From contig DIDT01000024.1 of the NCBI GenBank assembly GCA_002418285.1, positions 40,122 through 104,121 of the forward strand: a DNA stretch of 64,000 nucleotides, in the 5' to 3' direction. Below, piece by piece: positions 18,130 through 26,039 of this stretch. The DNA comes from Phycisphaerales bacterium UBA5793. GTDB lineage: Bacteria; Planctomycetota; Phycisphaerae; Phycisphaerales; UBA5793. The notes under the pieces are model-generated. The model saw only the letters and a list, made by a program, of their open reading frames with translations. It had not been told where the DNA came from and did no database searches. The stretch's first letter is position 1, and the number at the start of each line of letters is the position of its first letter. Made by a program: the position numbers and the translations under genes.

Positions 18130-19149
18130 CTACCGCTGCTCCAGAATCTTCTCCACCACCGCCTGATCAATCGTGAGCAGGCCAGCATCGACGAGACGGG
18201 GGAGGAGTTTGGCCCAACGCTCCTCTTTGGCGAACACGCGCTTGAAGATTGGCAGGGCCTCATCCACCTTGCCTGACTGGACCAGCGTGGTCGCTCGCCA
18301 GAACGAAATCTCGACGATCTGCGGCTGGAGTTGCTCGGCCAGCGAGTATTCGCGGTTGGCGGTTTCGGCGTCGCCGTGCTCCATTGCGAGGTCGCCCGCG
18401 TTCATGTGGTTGTAGGCCCGCTGCACGCCGACGAGTCTTCGCAGTTCCTTGAGCGGTTCGGGGTTGTCTTCGACTCGCAGGTCGAAGAGCCGATCGACCC
18501 ACGGCTTGCCGGTTGACTTGGATGAGACGATCAGAATCGCAGCGGACTGGCGGCCGCGTATGTCGCCGCCTTCTGCCTGCGCCGCGTCGAGCGCTGCGAG
18601 CAAGCGATCCGCCAGATCGCCTTTGGTGGCGAGATAGGCGTCGGCCATGGCGGGCCAGACAGTGTCTTTCTCCATGAGGTTTGCCTGGCAGGAGAACTGG
18701 TTGTCGGTATCGACGATGCAGCCGGCCGCGGCAATGCACTTGGCGCCGGTGTGGGCGGCGATGCCACCGGTGGCGTCCACCATGGCGACCTGCCGCACTT
18801 CTCGGTGCTCATCGCTGGTCAGCAGGCCCGCGAGCGAGTCCGGTGCGCTCTTGCCCAGGCGCATCATCTCCAGGCCGAGGGAGCCGTAGGAGGGGTCGAC
18901 GAAGGACTGCGTGGCGACGGCTCCCACGCCCGCATCCGCCCACGGGACGATGGGTCCAACCGAGAACCAGTGTGACTGGACCGCCACACCCATCTGCCCC
19001 GTCTGCGGATCGCGAGCGACGATGGAGTAGGTGGCGACGGGGCGGCGGAGGTCTTCAATGACGCGCGCGTCAGACTTTGGCGCGGTCGTAGCGCACCCAG
19101 TAATCCACGAAAACGGAATGGCAAGCAGCAGCAGGGACATCAACTGCAT
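18130..19149 (-). CDS. DUF1028 lipoprotein with C-terminal helical repeats
   Basis: 339 residues. The signal segment ends FSWITGCATT, a lipobox. Residues about 35-250 match DUF1028, an Ntn-hydrolase-like family (ATYSIVARDPQTGQMGVAVQSH, GVGAVATQSFVDPSYG). The last 90 residues form TPR-like helices. The ATG at 19149 places the signal correctly; upstream in-frame starts do not. It lies downstream of coaC on the same strand. The substrate is unknown. Confidence 0.83.
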   Translation of the reverse strand: MQLMSLLLLAIPFSWITGCATTAPKSDARVIEDLRRPVATYSIVARDPQTGQMGVAVQSHWFSVGPIVPWADAGVGAVATQSFVDPSYGSLGLEMMRLGKSAPDSLAGLLTSDEHREVRQVAMVDATGGIAAHTGAKCIAAAGCIVDTDNQFSCQANLMEKDTVWPAMADAYLATKGDLADRLLAALDAAQAEGGDIRGRQSAAILIVSSKSTGKPWVDRLFDLRVEDNPEPLKELRRLVGVQRAYNHMNAGDLAMEHGDAETANREYSLAEQLQPQIVEISFWRATTLVQSGKVDEALPIFKRVFAKEERWAKLLPRLVDAGLLTIDQAVVEKILEQR

Positions 19150-19207
19150 GGCTGATTTCCTTTCGATTGAATTGTCTTCAGGATAGCGTCGAGGCGGTGA
19201 CGGGGGA

Positions 19208-19807
19208 TCAGCGGCGCAGCTTGTCGGCGACGGAGGCGAGGATCTCATCCGGCTCACTCATGCGGCCCACGCCTTCGGTGCGGCACGCCTGCCAGCCCGA
19301 GTCGGGTCCGATCAACTGGAAGCCGTCGTCCTTGAGTTGGGCCAGGGCGCGCTGCGTCGCGGGCTGGTTCCACATCACCGCATTCATGGACGGCGCCAGC
19401 AGGCAGGGCTGCTTGCTGCGATCGATTGCGGAGGCGACCAGCGACACGACATCATCCGTGCGGCCTGTTGCCAGTTTGGCCATCATGTCCATGGTGCAGG
19501 GAGCGATGAGCATGAGAGCCGCACCGCGGGCGAGGCTGATGTGTTGAGGATCCTGAGACTCCACATGTTCCCACTGGCTCGTGTAGACCGGCCGGCCTGA
19601 GAGCGCCTGGAAGGTCAGTGGGGTGACGAAGCGCGTGGCGGCGTCAGTCATGAGCACCGAGACGCTGGCTCCCGCCTGAGCGAGGCGGCTGACGATGTGG
19701 GCCGTCTTGTAGCAGGCTATGCCGCCGGTGATGCCGACGACGATGCCCTTGCCTGCGGCGAGGCGCGGCAGGTCGTCGAGGCCTGGTCTGGTCGGGCCGT
19801 CACTCAT
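19208..19807 (-). CDS. coaC: phosphopantothenoylcysteine decarboxylase (CoaC-only flavoprotein)
   Basis: 199 residues. It decarboxylates phosphopantothenoylcysteine in coenzyme A synthesis. GITGGIACYK binds FMN, QHISLARGA carries the catalytic His, IAPCTMDMMAKLATG follows and APSMNAVMW is the PxMNxxMW motif. At this length it has only the CoaC half of the usual CoaBC fusion, so a CoaB ligase must be elsewhere. It is 39 nt after rpoZ. A generic flavoprotein decarboxylase is the alternative. Confidence 0.85.
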   Translation of the reverse strand: MSDGPTRPGLDDLPRLAAGKGIVVGITGGIACYKTAHIVSRLAQAGASVSVLMTDAATRFVTPLTFQALSGRPVYTSQWEHVESQDPQHISLARGAALMLIAPCTMDMMAKLATGRTDDVVSLVASAIDRSKQPCLLAPSMNAVMWNQPATQRALAQLKDDGFQLIGPDSGWQACRTEGVGRMSEPDEILASVADKLRR

Positions 19808-19846
19808 AGGTCACCAGCGACGGAGTGCGGGAATCCTCAGAAGCGC

Positions 19847-20080
19847 CTAGAGGACCTCGGCGGGGGCGGCGCCAGTGGCGACGAGGTCGATGTGCTCGTA
19901 GGTCAGCAATCCAAGGCGGATTTCCTCGACCACAAGCTCGAGATCGGTTCGGCCGGCTCGCTCAACCATGGGTCGGGCGCCATCCATGAGCTGGCACCAG
20001 CGGCGCTGGATCATGGCGGCGAGGCGAAACTTGCCGCCAACCTTGCGCATGAGTTCGTCGTCTTTAAGCGCTTCGATCAT
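19847..20080 (-). CDS. rpoZ: RNA polymerase omega subunit-like protein
   Basis: 77 residues from the ATG at 20080. The segment VGGKFRLAAMIQRRWCQLMDGARP followed by LVVEEIRLGLLTY follows the RpoZ pattern (K/R-F-x-L...A..R....G..P......A..E...G). A start at 20128 is possible and would add 16 residues. Omega aids assembly of RNA polymerase. Its pairing with coaC recalls the gmk-rpoZ-coaBC order of many bacteria, minus gmk. Confidence 0.75.
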   Translation of the reverse strand: MIEALKDDELMRKVGGKFRLAAMIQRRWCQLMDGARPMVERAGRTDLELVVEEIRLGLLTYEHIDLVATGAAPAEVL

Positions 20081-20477
20081 GGGATCGGTTGACCTCCGGT
20101 TGCGTTCTGGGTGGTGGAGCTTGGGCATTCGCCACAGCACCTGCGAACTCGATAATAGGAGCGACGGAGGTCGGCTTCCAATCCGGGTGGGGCCCGCCCA
20201 AGGCCACCGGGGGATGAGGTGGGGCCGTGCGATGTCGATTGACGCGGACCGAGGGCTGGCTGGTGCGGGTTATGGGGCTGGAGATCAAAGTGAGTAGACA
20301 AGCTGGCGAGTCTGGATCAGGGATCAGAGTCTCGAATCCGCAAGCGAACCGCACTTTTTGTCGCGAAGCAGCGTTTTCGTCCCCGAGAAGTTCCTGAATC
20401 TGGTATATTAGCGGAAACAGCTTCGGCGCGGCCGTGGCGGCGCAACTGTATGAATGACAGGTTGAAGGAGAACGGCG
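20081..20477. other. intergenic region, divergent promoters
   Basis: About 400 nt without a convincing gene. It holds the upstream region of rpoZ (minus) and the promoter of the first secreted-family gene (plus, see 20355-20409). I looked for RNase P, SRP and tmRNA signatures and saw none. Confidence 0.5.
20355..20409 (+). promoter_or_regulatory. promoter region of secreted-family gene A
   Basis: TTTTT at 20355-20359, then 42 nt, then GGTATATT (-10-like TATATT at 20404-20409). The same T-tract/GGTATA spacing recurs before genes B, C and D. The -35 region is poor. Confidence 0.5.
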
Positions 20478-21332
20478 ATGAGACGAGGGGCCTTATTGGC
20501 ATTGGCGGTTTGCGGCGCGGCGGCAATGGCGAGCACCAGTCTCGCCCAAACCTACAACGAGAACTTCGACGATCCCTTTGCGGATTGGACCACGCGATGG
20601 TTCTATCAGAACACCAACGCGGGCAACTACTACGTGGCGGCGGGAAATTGCGATGAAGGCAATCGCGGCAACAACCCTTGTGGCCTCTGGATCACCGACA
20701 CGCAGACTTGCGGCGCCGGAAACGGCGGTCCAACCAGCACGATTGTTTTTGATCCGGGGTTTGGCTCGACGATTTCATCGTTTTCCTTTGACCTTTCGGC
20801 ATACACCGATCAGCGGCTGACGTTCTACGACATGAATGACAACATCGTGTTCGACGTGCCCTCCGTGACGCGCACGAGCAACAACTGTGCCGGATTCCGA
20901 TACACCGCCACGAGCAACAACGGCATCTCGCGCATCGTGATGGATTCGACGAACAACGGCGGAGGTCAGATCGAGGGCAACACGGCGTGGGACAATATCG
21001 AAGTGATCGCCGGTCCTCCGAGCCTGTCGCTCACGGTCACGGGTGACTGCCCCGGTCGCGTAAGCGTTGCCTGGGCCAACGCGACACCAAACAAGCCGAT
21101 GGCCATCGTTCATGCGAATAACACCGGGAGCTTCGTTGTGCCGGGAGGCCCCTGCGCGGGTACCCAACTTGGGCTTGGCACTTCCGGAATTCAGATCGCC
21201 TACCAGGGCGGCACAGGCTCGGGATCTGGCCAGGTTGGCAGCACGATCGGCACCAATGTCTGCGGTCACTACCTGCAGATGGTGGTGGTCGGCAGCCCGT
21301 GCGATACCAGCAATGTGGAGCAGCTCCCGTAG
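20478..21332 (+). CDS. secreted protein A with the shared 4-Cys C-terminal module
   Basis: 284 residues. A signal peptide ends near ASTSLAQ (residue 24). Residues 25-185 form an N-terminal domain (YNENFDDPFADWTTRWFYQ...) that recalls a LamG/jelly-roll start. From about residue 187 it has the shared module: TGDCPG, WANATPNKP, NNTGSFVVP, GPCAGTQLGLG, GTGSGSG, VCGHYLQM and a final PCDTSNVEQLP at the stop. A ribosome site GAAGGAG precedes the ATG. It is followed by a strong terminator. Function unknown; secretion is supported by the signal peptide. Confidence 0.85.
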   Translation: MRRGALLALAVCGAAAMASTSLAQTYNENFDDPFADWTTRWFYQNTNAGNYYVAAGNCDEGNRGNNPCGLWITDTQTCGAGNGGPTSTIVFDPGFGSTISSFSFDLSAYTDQRLTFYDMNDNIVFDVPSVTRTSNNCAGFRYTATSNNGISRIVMDSTNNGGGQIEGNTAWDNIEVIAGPPSLSLTVTGDCPGRVSVAWANATPNKPMAIVHANNTGSFVVPGGPCAGTQLGLGTSGIQIAYQGGTGSGSGQVGSTIGTNVCGHYLQMVVVGSPCDTSNVEQLP

Positions 21333-21369
21333 CCGGCTCTTCGACGGCGAAAAGTTGGATTCACTTTCA

Positions 21370-21408
21370 GACAGCCCCGCTTCTCACGAGTGGGGCTGTC
21401 ACCTTTTT
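21370..21408 (+). terminator. intrinsic terminator after gene A
   Basis: A 9-bp stem GACAGCCCC/GGGGCTGTC (21370-21378 with 21392-21400) followed by ACCTTTTT. Confidence 0.85.
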
Positions 21409-21524
21409 GCGGGTTTGCCACAGTTGCCAGGGAAACCAGCGCATCTTCGGTTTGTGCTGTCTTGTTCCCCGGGACAGGGGTTGCCCTGCAGGTGGTCTGA
21501 TGCCAATAGCGCCCGGAAACGATC

Positions 21525-21580
21525 TTTTGCCTCGGGAGTCAGGTTTGCCCCTTGCAACGCGAGAGAGAATCTGGTATAAA
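21525..21580 (+). promoter_or_regulatory. promoter region of gene B
   Basis: A short T tract (21525-21528) lies 44 nt before GGTATAAA. It also has a proper -35: TTGCAA at 21552-21557, a 17-nt spacer and TATAAA at 21575-21580, the best sigma-70 match among the four family promoters. It lies in the 350-nt gap between genes A and B. Confidence 0.65.
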
Positions 21581-21682
21581 CAAGGGAATCGCCTTGCCGG
21601 TGGGTTCGCGGAGGTACTCAGGCGACCCAAACCGTTTCCGGCGGGCGAAACACGCTTCGAAACTCAAACAAGGAGAAGGAAG

Positions 21683-22567
21683 ATGAAGTCAAGCAAGTCG
21701 ATTATGGCTCTCGCTGGTGGTGCGTTGCTCGCGGCAGGCACTCTGGCCAACGGTCAGGTTACGTTCTACTCGGGTGCGACGCAGATCGTCAACTCCGATG
21801 GGCAGCTGCCGTTCAGCGACATCACCTAGAATGGTCAGACGCTCGTGAATTACATGGACGCTGGACTGATTGTGAATGTCAATGACTTCGCGTTTGTCAC
21901 GACCTTCTGCGGATTCGCCAACCCCAATTGCTACTACCCCAACGGCGGAGTGAACGAGCGCATCGTCATCACCAAGCAGAGTGGCGCTGACTTCTCGATT
22001 CTTGAGACGCACGTTTCCCATGGTTTTGGTGGATGCACGATCTACGTGTGGGCCACGGCCTATCTCGATGGTAATCCGGTTGCTGACTTCGACATCGATG
22101 TCCCTGGAGGCACGCTCCTCGGCTGCAGCGGCAACTTTGATGAGCTGCGCATCGGGTCCTATCAGGACGCCGCAACGCGCGACCAGCACAATCCGGCTCT
22201 GCTCAATGCGATCGCCCTGGATGACATGGAGCATGGCGATGACGGCAGCGGCGGCGGCTACACCTGCACCGTGACCGGCAACTGCCCCGGTAGCGTCAAC
22301 GTGGCGTGGAGCGGCGCACAGTCCAACAAGCAGCAGGCGATCGTCTTCGCCGCCAACACAGGAAGCTTCGTTGTTCCCAATGGTCCCTGCCAGGGCACGC
22401 AGCTTGGTCTGGGAACCCGTAGCCTCCGCGTCGTCAACACGATTGGAACCGGCAGCGGTTCGGGTAACGTCAACGGGCAGGCCGGCAGCGGTGCTTGCGG
22501 CGGCTACCTCCAACTCGTCACTGTGGCGAACCCCTGCGAAGCCAGCAACGTGGATCAGCTTCCGTAA
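21683..22567 (+). pseudogene. secreted protein B, interrupted by an in-frame TAG
   Basis: The ATG at 21683 has AGGAGAAGGA upstream. A signal peptide and VTFYSGATQIVNSDGQLP lead to a TAG at 21827-21829 after codon 48. The same frame then continues without another stop to 22567, giving the rest of the protein including the four-Cys module ending PCEASNVDQLP. The paralogue D has CAG (Gln) exactly where B has TAG, so a single C-to-T change explains it. Without the stop it would be 294 residues. Readthrough is possible but there is no evidence for it here. Confidence 0.85.
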
Positions 22568-22602
22568 TCGCATCGCACGTTCAGGCGATTCTCAGAATTC
22601 GT

Positions 22603-22637
22603 GCAGCCCCGTCCCGTCCGGACGGGGCTGCTTCTAT
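22603..22637 (+). terminator. intrinsic terminator after gene B
   Basis: A perfect 11-bp stem GCAGCCCCGTC/GACGGGGCTGC (22603-22613 with 22621-22631), loop 7 nt, weak T run after it. The stem resembles those after genes A and C. Confidence 0.8.
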
Positions 22638-22699
22638 TGGCGCAAGCGCGCAGCGGTCCAGATCCGCAAAAGCACGGTGATAAAGGCGGAGCCCGGTAC

Positions 22700-22755
22700 T
22701 TTTTCGTGGCTTCTCGGAAGATACTCAGGACTGCGGCGCGGCGATGCGGTATAAC
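22700..22755 (+). promoter_or_regulatory. promoter region of gene C
   Basis: TTTTT at 22700-22704, 43 nt, then GGTATAAC (22748-22755). The -35 is weak. Confidence 0.5.
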
Positions 22756-22851
22756 CACACCGGCGGTCTTCGAGAGCAATCGGAGCGGTGGAGCCGCCTG
22801 CTCGCGCGCCAATTACCGGATAATCATGTCATTACGCGAAGGAGAGAATGA

Positions 22852-23738
22852 ATGGAATCGACCCACCTGTTCGCAACACTTGCGGGTTGTTCACTACTGG
22901 TTCTCGGAATCGCAGCGCAGGGTCAGGTCAGTTTTTACGACGGAGCAAGCCGGATCGGAGTCTCCGACGGATTGCTGACGTTTTCCGACATCACCGAGAA
23001 TGGGCGATCGTTGCGGAATTACGTCGGCGAAGATCTGATCGTCGACGTCCAAGGTTCGTCGTTCATCTTCACACCATGTGGTTTCAACAACGAGAACATC
23101 TACTACGCCTCAGGGGGTGGCGCGGGTCGCATTACGATCACGCGGATCGACGGGCGTGATTTTGATACGCTCGAAATGCTGATCTCCACGGGCCGGAATG
23201 AGTGCACGGTCTACCTCTGGGTCGCCGCGTTTCTTGACGGCAACCTCTTGGACGAATTCGATGCAGACTTGCCGGGCGGGACTCTGGTGGGACTCCAGGG
23301 GATCTTCGATAAAGTGGAGATTGGTGCCTATGCGAACGCCGTCATCAGAGACGAACACAATCGCGGATACCTGAACTACCTTGCAATCGACGACATGGAG
23401 TACGGTCGCGGTGGGGGTGGCGGGTATCGACTTTCCGTGACCGGCCAGTGCCCCGGCACGGTTACCGTCGGTTGGCTGGGCGCGAACCCAACTCTCAACA
23501 AGCCCTGGTCATCGGACAGAATCAGGGTCAAACCGCGATTCCAAACAACCAGCCCTGCCCCGGGACCATGCTGGGAATCCAGGGCCAGGTTCAACTGGTC
23601 AATCCGCCTGGGTTCTTCGGGACGGGCACTGGCAGCGGATTCCTGAACGGAACTGCCGGCGCGGGGGCATGCGGGCGGTACCTCCAACTGATTCAGGGCG
23701 GATCCTGCATTGTCAGCAACGTTGAGCAGATCCCGTAA
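22852..23738 (+). pseudogene. secreted protein C, frameshifted inside the C-terminal module
   Basis: From the ATG at 22852 the frame matches genes B and D through TGQCPGTVTVGWLGA, then drifts into unrelated residues near 23480-23500 and ends at 23646. The -1 frame from about 23480 restores NSQQALVIGQN, QPCPGTMLG, ACGRYLQLI and SCIVSNVEQIP with a stop at 23738. One missing base near 23480 would account for this. I see no slippery heptamer to support programmed frameshifting. A sequencing error cannot be excluded. Confidence 0.82.
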
Positions 23739-23773
23739 TCGGATCGAACACCTTGCCGAGTTGCAGAACTCGC

Positions 23774-23808
23774 GCAGCCCCGTTCAATCAGGACGGGGCT
23801 GCCTCATT
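23774..23808 (+). terminator. intrinsic terminator after gene C
   Basis: A 10-bp stem GCAGCCCCGT/ACGGGGCTGC (23774-23783 with 23793-23802) followed by CTCATTT. Confidence 0.78.
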
Positions 23809-23872
23809 TGTGTCGCGACCGTGTGCTTGTCCAGACTTTCAGTTGTGTTGCGCGATTGCCTGAATTCGCGTC

Positions 23873-23929
23873 TTTTTTTGCGAGTTCCACGAGGAATTTC
23901 ATGCCGACGGCGCCGCAATCCGGTATAAA
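23873..23929 (+). promoter_or_regulatory. promoter region of gene D
   Basis: Seven T at 23873-23879, 42 nt, then GGTATAAA (TATAAA at 23924-23929). A hairpin AGCCGCC...GGGCGGCT (about 23971-23990) lies in the leader and could be an attenuator. Confidence 0.5.
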
Positions 23930-24028
23930 CGTACTATCGGCCACAGTGGATTGTCCTCGGGCTTGGAGCCGCCTTCTCGGGCGGCTTTGATGGCGGTCGT
24001 TCATGTCACAAACTGAAGGAGAGATCGA

Positions 24029-24901
24029 ATGAAATCGCTTCACATTTTCGCAACGCTGGCTGGTTGTTCGCTGCTGGCTCCTGGAACGGCAGCGCAGGGT
24101 CAGGTCACTTTCTACACCGGCCCAACCCAGATTGTGAACTCGGACGGGCAACTGCCGTTCAGCGACATCACGCAGAATGGCCAGTCGCTTGTGAATTACC
24201 AGAGCGCCGGCTTGACGGTCAATATCAACAACATCGCGTTCATCTTCACGCCTTGCGGCTTCAACAACCCCAACATTTACTATCCCAACACCGGGACGCT
24301 CGACCGCATCGAGATCACTCGCAACGACGGCCGCAACTTTGACATCCTCGAGATGCAGATCTCGCACGGCTTTGCTGGCTGCACGATGCCGGTGTGGGCT
24401 ACCGCTTATCTCGGCAACCAGGTTGTCGCGCACTTTGACGTGGATGTGTCTGGCGGTACATTGCTTGGATGCCGTGGGACCTTTGACCGACTGCGCATCG
24501 GTTCGTACGCCGACGGCGCGACGCGCGACACGCACAATGAGTCGGCGCACAATGCAATCGCGCTGGACAACATGGAGTACGGTCGCGGCAACAGCGGCGG
24601 ATACACATTGAACCTCACGGGTCCTTGCCCGGGCTCCAAGAACCTGGCCTGGAGTGGCGCCACCCCCAGCGTTCAGCAAGGCATTGTCTTCGGCAACAAC
24701 CTTGGCAATACCACGATCCCCACTGGCGCGTGCTCGGGAACGGTCCTTGGCGTGTCCGGCAACGTCCACCTCGTCAACGTCATCGGTACGGGCAGCGGAA
24801 GTGGTTCCGTCAACGGCAATGCCGGAACCGGCGCCTGCGGACACTACCTGCAGCTCATCGAGGCCGGCTCGTGCAACACGAGCAACACGGCTCCGATCTG
24901 A
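24029..24901 (+). CDS. secreted protein D, the intact tandem copy
   Basis: 290 residues with a signal peptide ending near AAQG. Residues about 25-190 are the N-terminal domain shared with B and C (VTFYTGPTQIVNSDGQLP, CGFNNPNIYYPN, ISHGFAGCT, GGTLLGC). The rest is the four-Cys module (TGPCPG, GACSGT, ACGHYLQLI, SCNTSNT). Unlike the other members, its end reads SNTAPI instead of SNVxQLP, so even the intact copy has a changed terminus. AAGGAGAGA precedes the ATG. Function unknown. Confidence 0.85.
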   Translation: MKSLHIFATLAGCSLLAPGTAAQGQVTFYTGPTQIVNSDGQLPFSDITQNGQSLVNYQSAGLTVNINNIAFIFTPCGFNNPNIYYPNTGTLDRIEITRNDGRNFDILEMQISHGFAGCTMPVWATAYLGNQVVAHFDVDVSGGTLLGCRGTFDRLRIGSYADGATRDTHNESAHNAIALDNMEYGRGNSGGYTLNLTGPCPGSKNLAWSGATPSVQQGIVFGNNLGNTTIPTGACSGTVLGVSGNVHLVNVIGTGSGSGSVNGNAGTGACGHYLQLIEAGSCNTSNTAPI

Positions 24902-24929
24902 TCGCTTGGCGGACCGAAACGCCATCACC

Positions 24930-24964
24930 GAAACGGGTGGGCTGGGCCCACCCGTTTCGCTTTT
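24930..24964 (+). terminator. intrinsic terminator after gene D
   Basis: A 13-bp stem GAAACGGGTGGGC/GCCCACCCGTTTC (24930-24942 with 24946-24958) with a 3-nt loop, then GCTTTTC. Confidence 0.88.
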
Positions 24965-25040
24965 CTCAGACCTTGCGGCTCATCGCGGTGTTATCGGTGT
25001 GAGCAAAAGGCTGAATCGTTGAGAACTACGCCCGCAACAC

Positions 25041-25070
25041 TTGCACATCCATGTGTTTGCATTGTACATT
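25041..25070 (+). promoter_or_regulatory. candidate promoter of the PEP-CTERM-like gene
   Basis: TTGCAC at 25041-25046, an 18-nt spacer and TACATT at 25065-25070, in the 316-nt gap after gene D. Confidence 0.4.
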
Positions 25071-25217
25071 TGATCGACTCGGCAGCGGATGAATCCATGC
25101 ACGGGATCCGCGCCGCGTCACCGCCGGGCACTGCGTCCAATCGCTGGTCACCAGGCCATGATGAAAGAGGGCGGCGGTTGTCGCACCCGCATTCGGTTTT
25201 CAAGAGGAGAACAACAC

Positions 25218-25859
25218 ATGCATCGCTCGATTTGCGCGGCTCTTGCCATCGGTTTCGTTGGGTGGCTCAGTTCGGTCGCCGGCGCTGATCTCATCCGAGT
25301 GCAGGGAGCTCCCGGCTTCAGCACGGAGGGACTGGGGAACTTTGCGGGCACGATTCAATACGACTATCAGTCCGGGAACACTGGTCACCTGGCGATCAGC
25401 CTTACCAACACCACCGATCCCGTCATTGGGGGATACATCACCGGCTTCCTGTTCAATATCGGGACCCCGGAGCCCAACGGGGTGGATACGGCCGCGCTGC
25501 TCTACTCCAGCTATCCAACCGTTGTGAACATCCCGGGACCCGCGATCAACGGCGCACCGTTCGGACAGTTTGACGCAGGCGTTGGCATTGGCGCGCAGTT
25601 CGAAGGCGGGGGCAATCCAACCACTGGTATCGGGATTGGGGCGAGCGGCTTGTTCGAGTTCCAAGTGGTCTCGGAGTATGCCGACGTCCTTAGTGCTTCG
25701 AGTTTCATCGACGGTCCCAGCGACTTCAATTTTGTTGTGCGCTTCCGTGGACTGAGCAACGGCGGCTCGGATAAGGTGCCGGTACCGGTGCCCGGCTCGG
25801 TGGCGCTTATGGGGATGGGTGCGATCGCAATCGGATCGCGTCGCCCTCGCTATCACTGA
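25218..25859 (+). CDS. PEP-CTERM-like exported protein
   Basis: 213 residues. A signal peptide ends near SSVAGA. The C-terminus reads VPVPGSVALMGMGAIAIGSRRPR: a Pro-Gly motif, a short hydrophobic helix and a basic tail, the layout of PEP-CTERM sorting signals that exosortase processes. The body is Gly-rich beta. AGAGGAGA precedes the ATG at 25218. No exosortase gene is in the window. Confidence 0.78.
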   Translation: MHRSICAALAIGFVGWLSSVAGADLIRVQGAPGFSTEGLGNFAGTIQYDYQSGNTGHLAISLTNTTDPVIGGYITGFLFNIGTPEPNGVDTAALLYSSYPTVVNIPGPAINGAPFGQFDAGVGIGAQFEGGGNPTTGIGIGASGLFEFQVVSEYADVLSASSFIDGPSDFNFVVRFRGLSNGGSDKVPVPVPGSVALMGMGAIAIGSRRPRYH

Positions 25860-26039
25860 GTCGCAGCCTCACGTGTTTGTCTGCTTCATTCAGCGCGCTT
25901 CCGGTCCGGCCCGGGGGCGCGCTGTCTTTTTGGGGCCGGGGAACACCCGCTATTGCACCCGAAGGACACCCTGATTAATGGTCCATTCCCGGCGGTGGCC
26001 CTAGCATCGCCCACACGTTTTGAGGGACCCGGCAGCACC

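Larger units (their letters stand above)
21683..24901 (+). repeat. tandem array of three paralogous genes (B, C, D)
   Basis: Three copies of about 880 bp, 280-290 nt apart, share the N-terminal pattern QVxFYxG...SDGxLxFSDIT, CGFxNxNxYY, a TxD/DG stretch, GGTLxG, DxMEYG or DDMEHG and the C-terminal module. Flanking promoters and terminators are copied too, so the unit of duplication was gene plus regulation. Confidence 0.85.

Noticed and set aside
20141..20340. A structured RNA between rpoZ and gene A
   Set aside because: GC-rich with some complementarity but none of the conserved cores of RNase P, SRP, tmRNA or known riboswitches.
23470..23505. Programmed -1 frameshifting in gene C
   Set aside because: No X-XXY-YYZ slippery site or following hairpin seen; the neighbours encode the same product without a shift.
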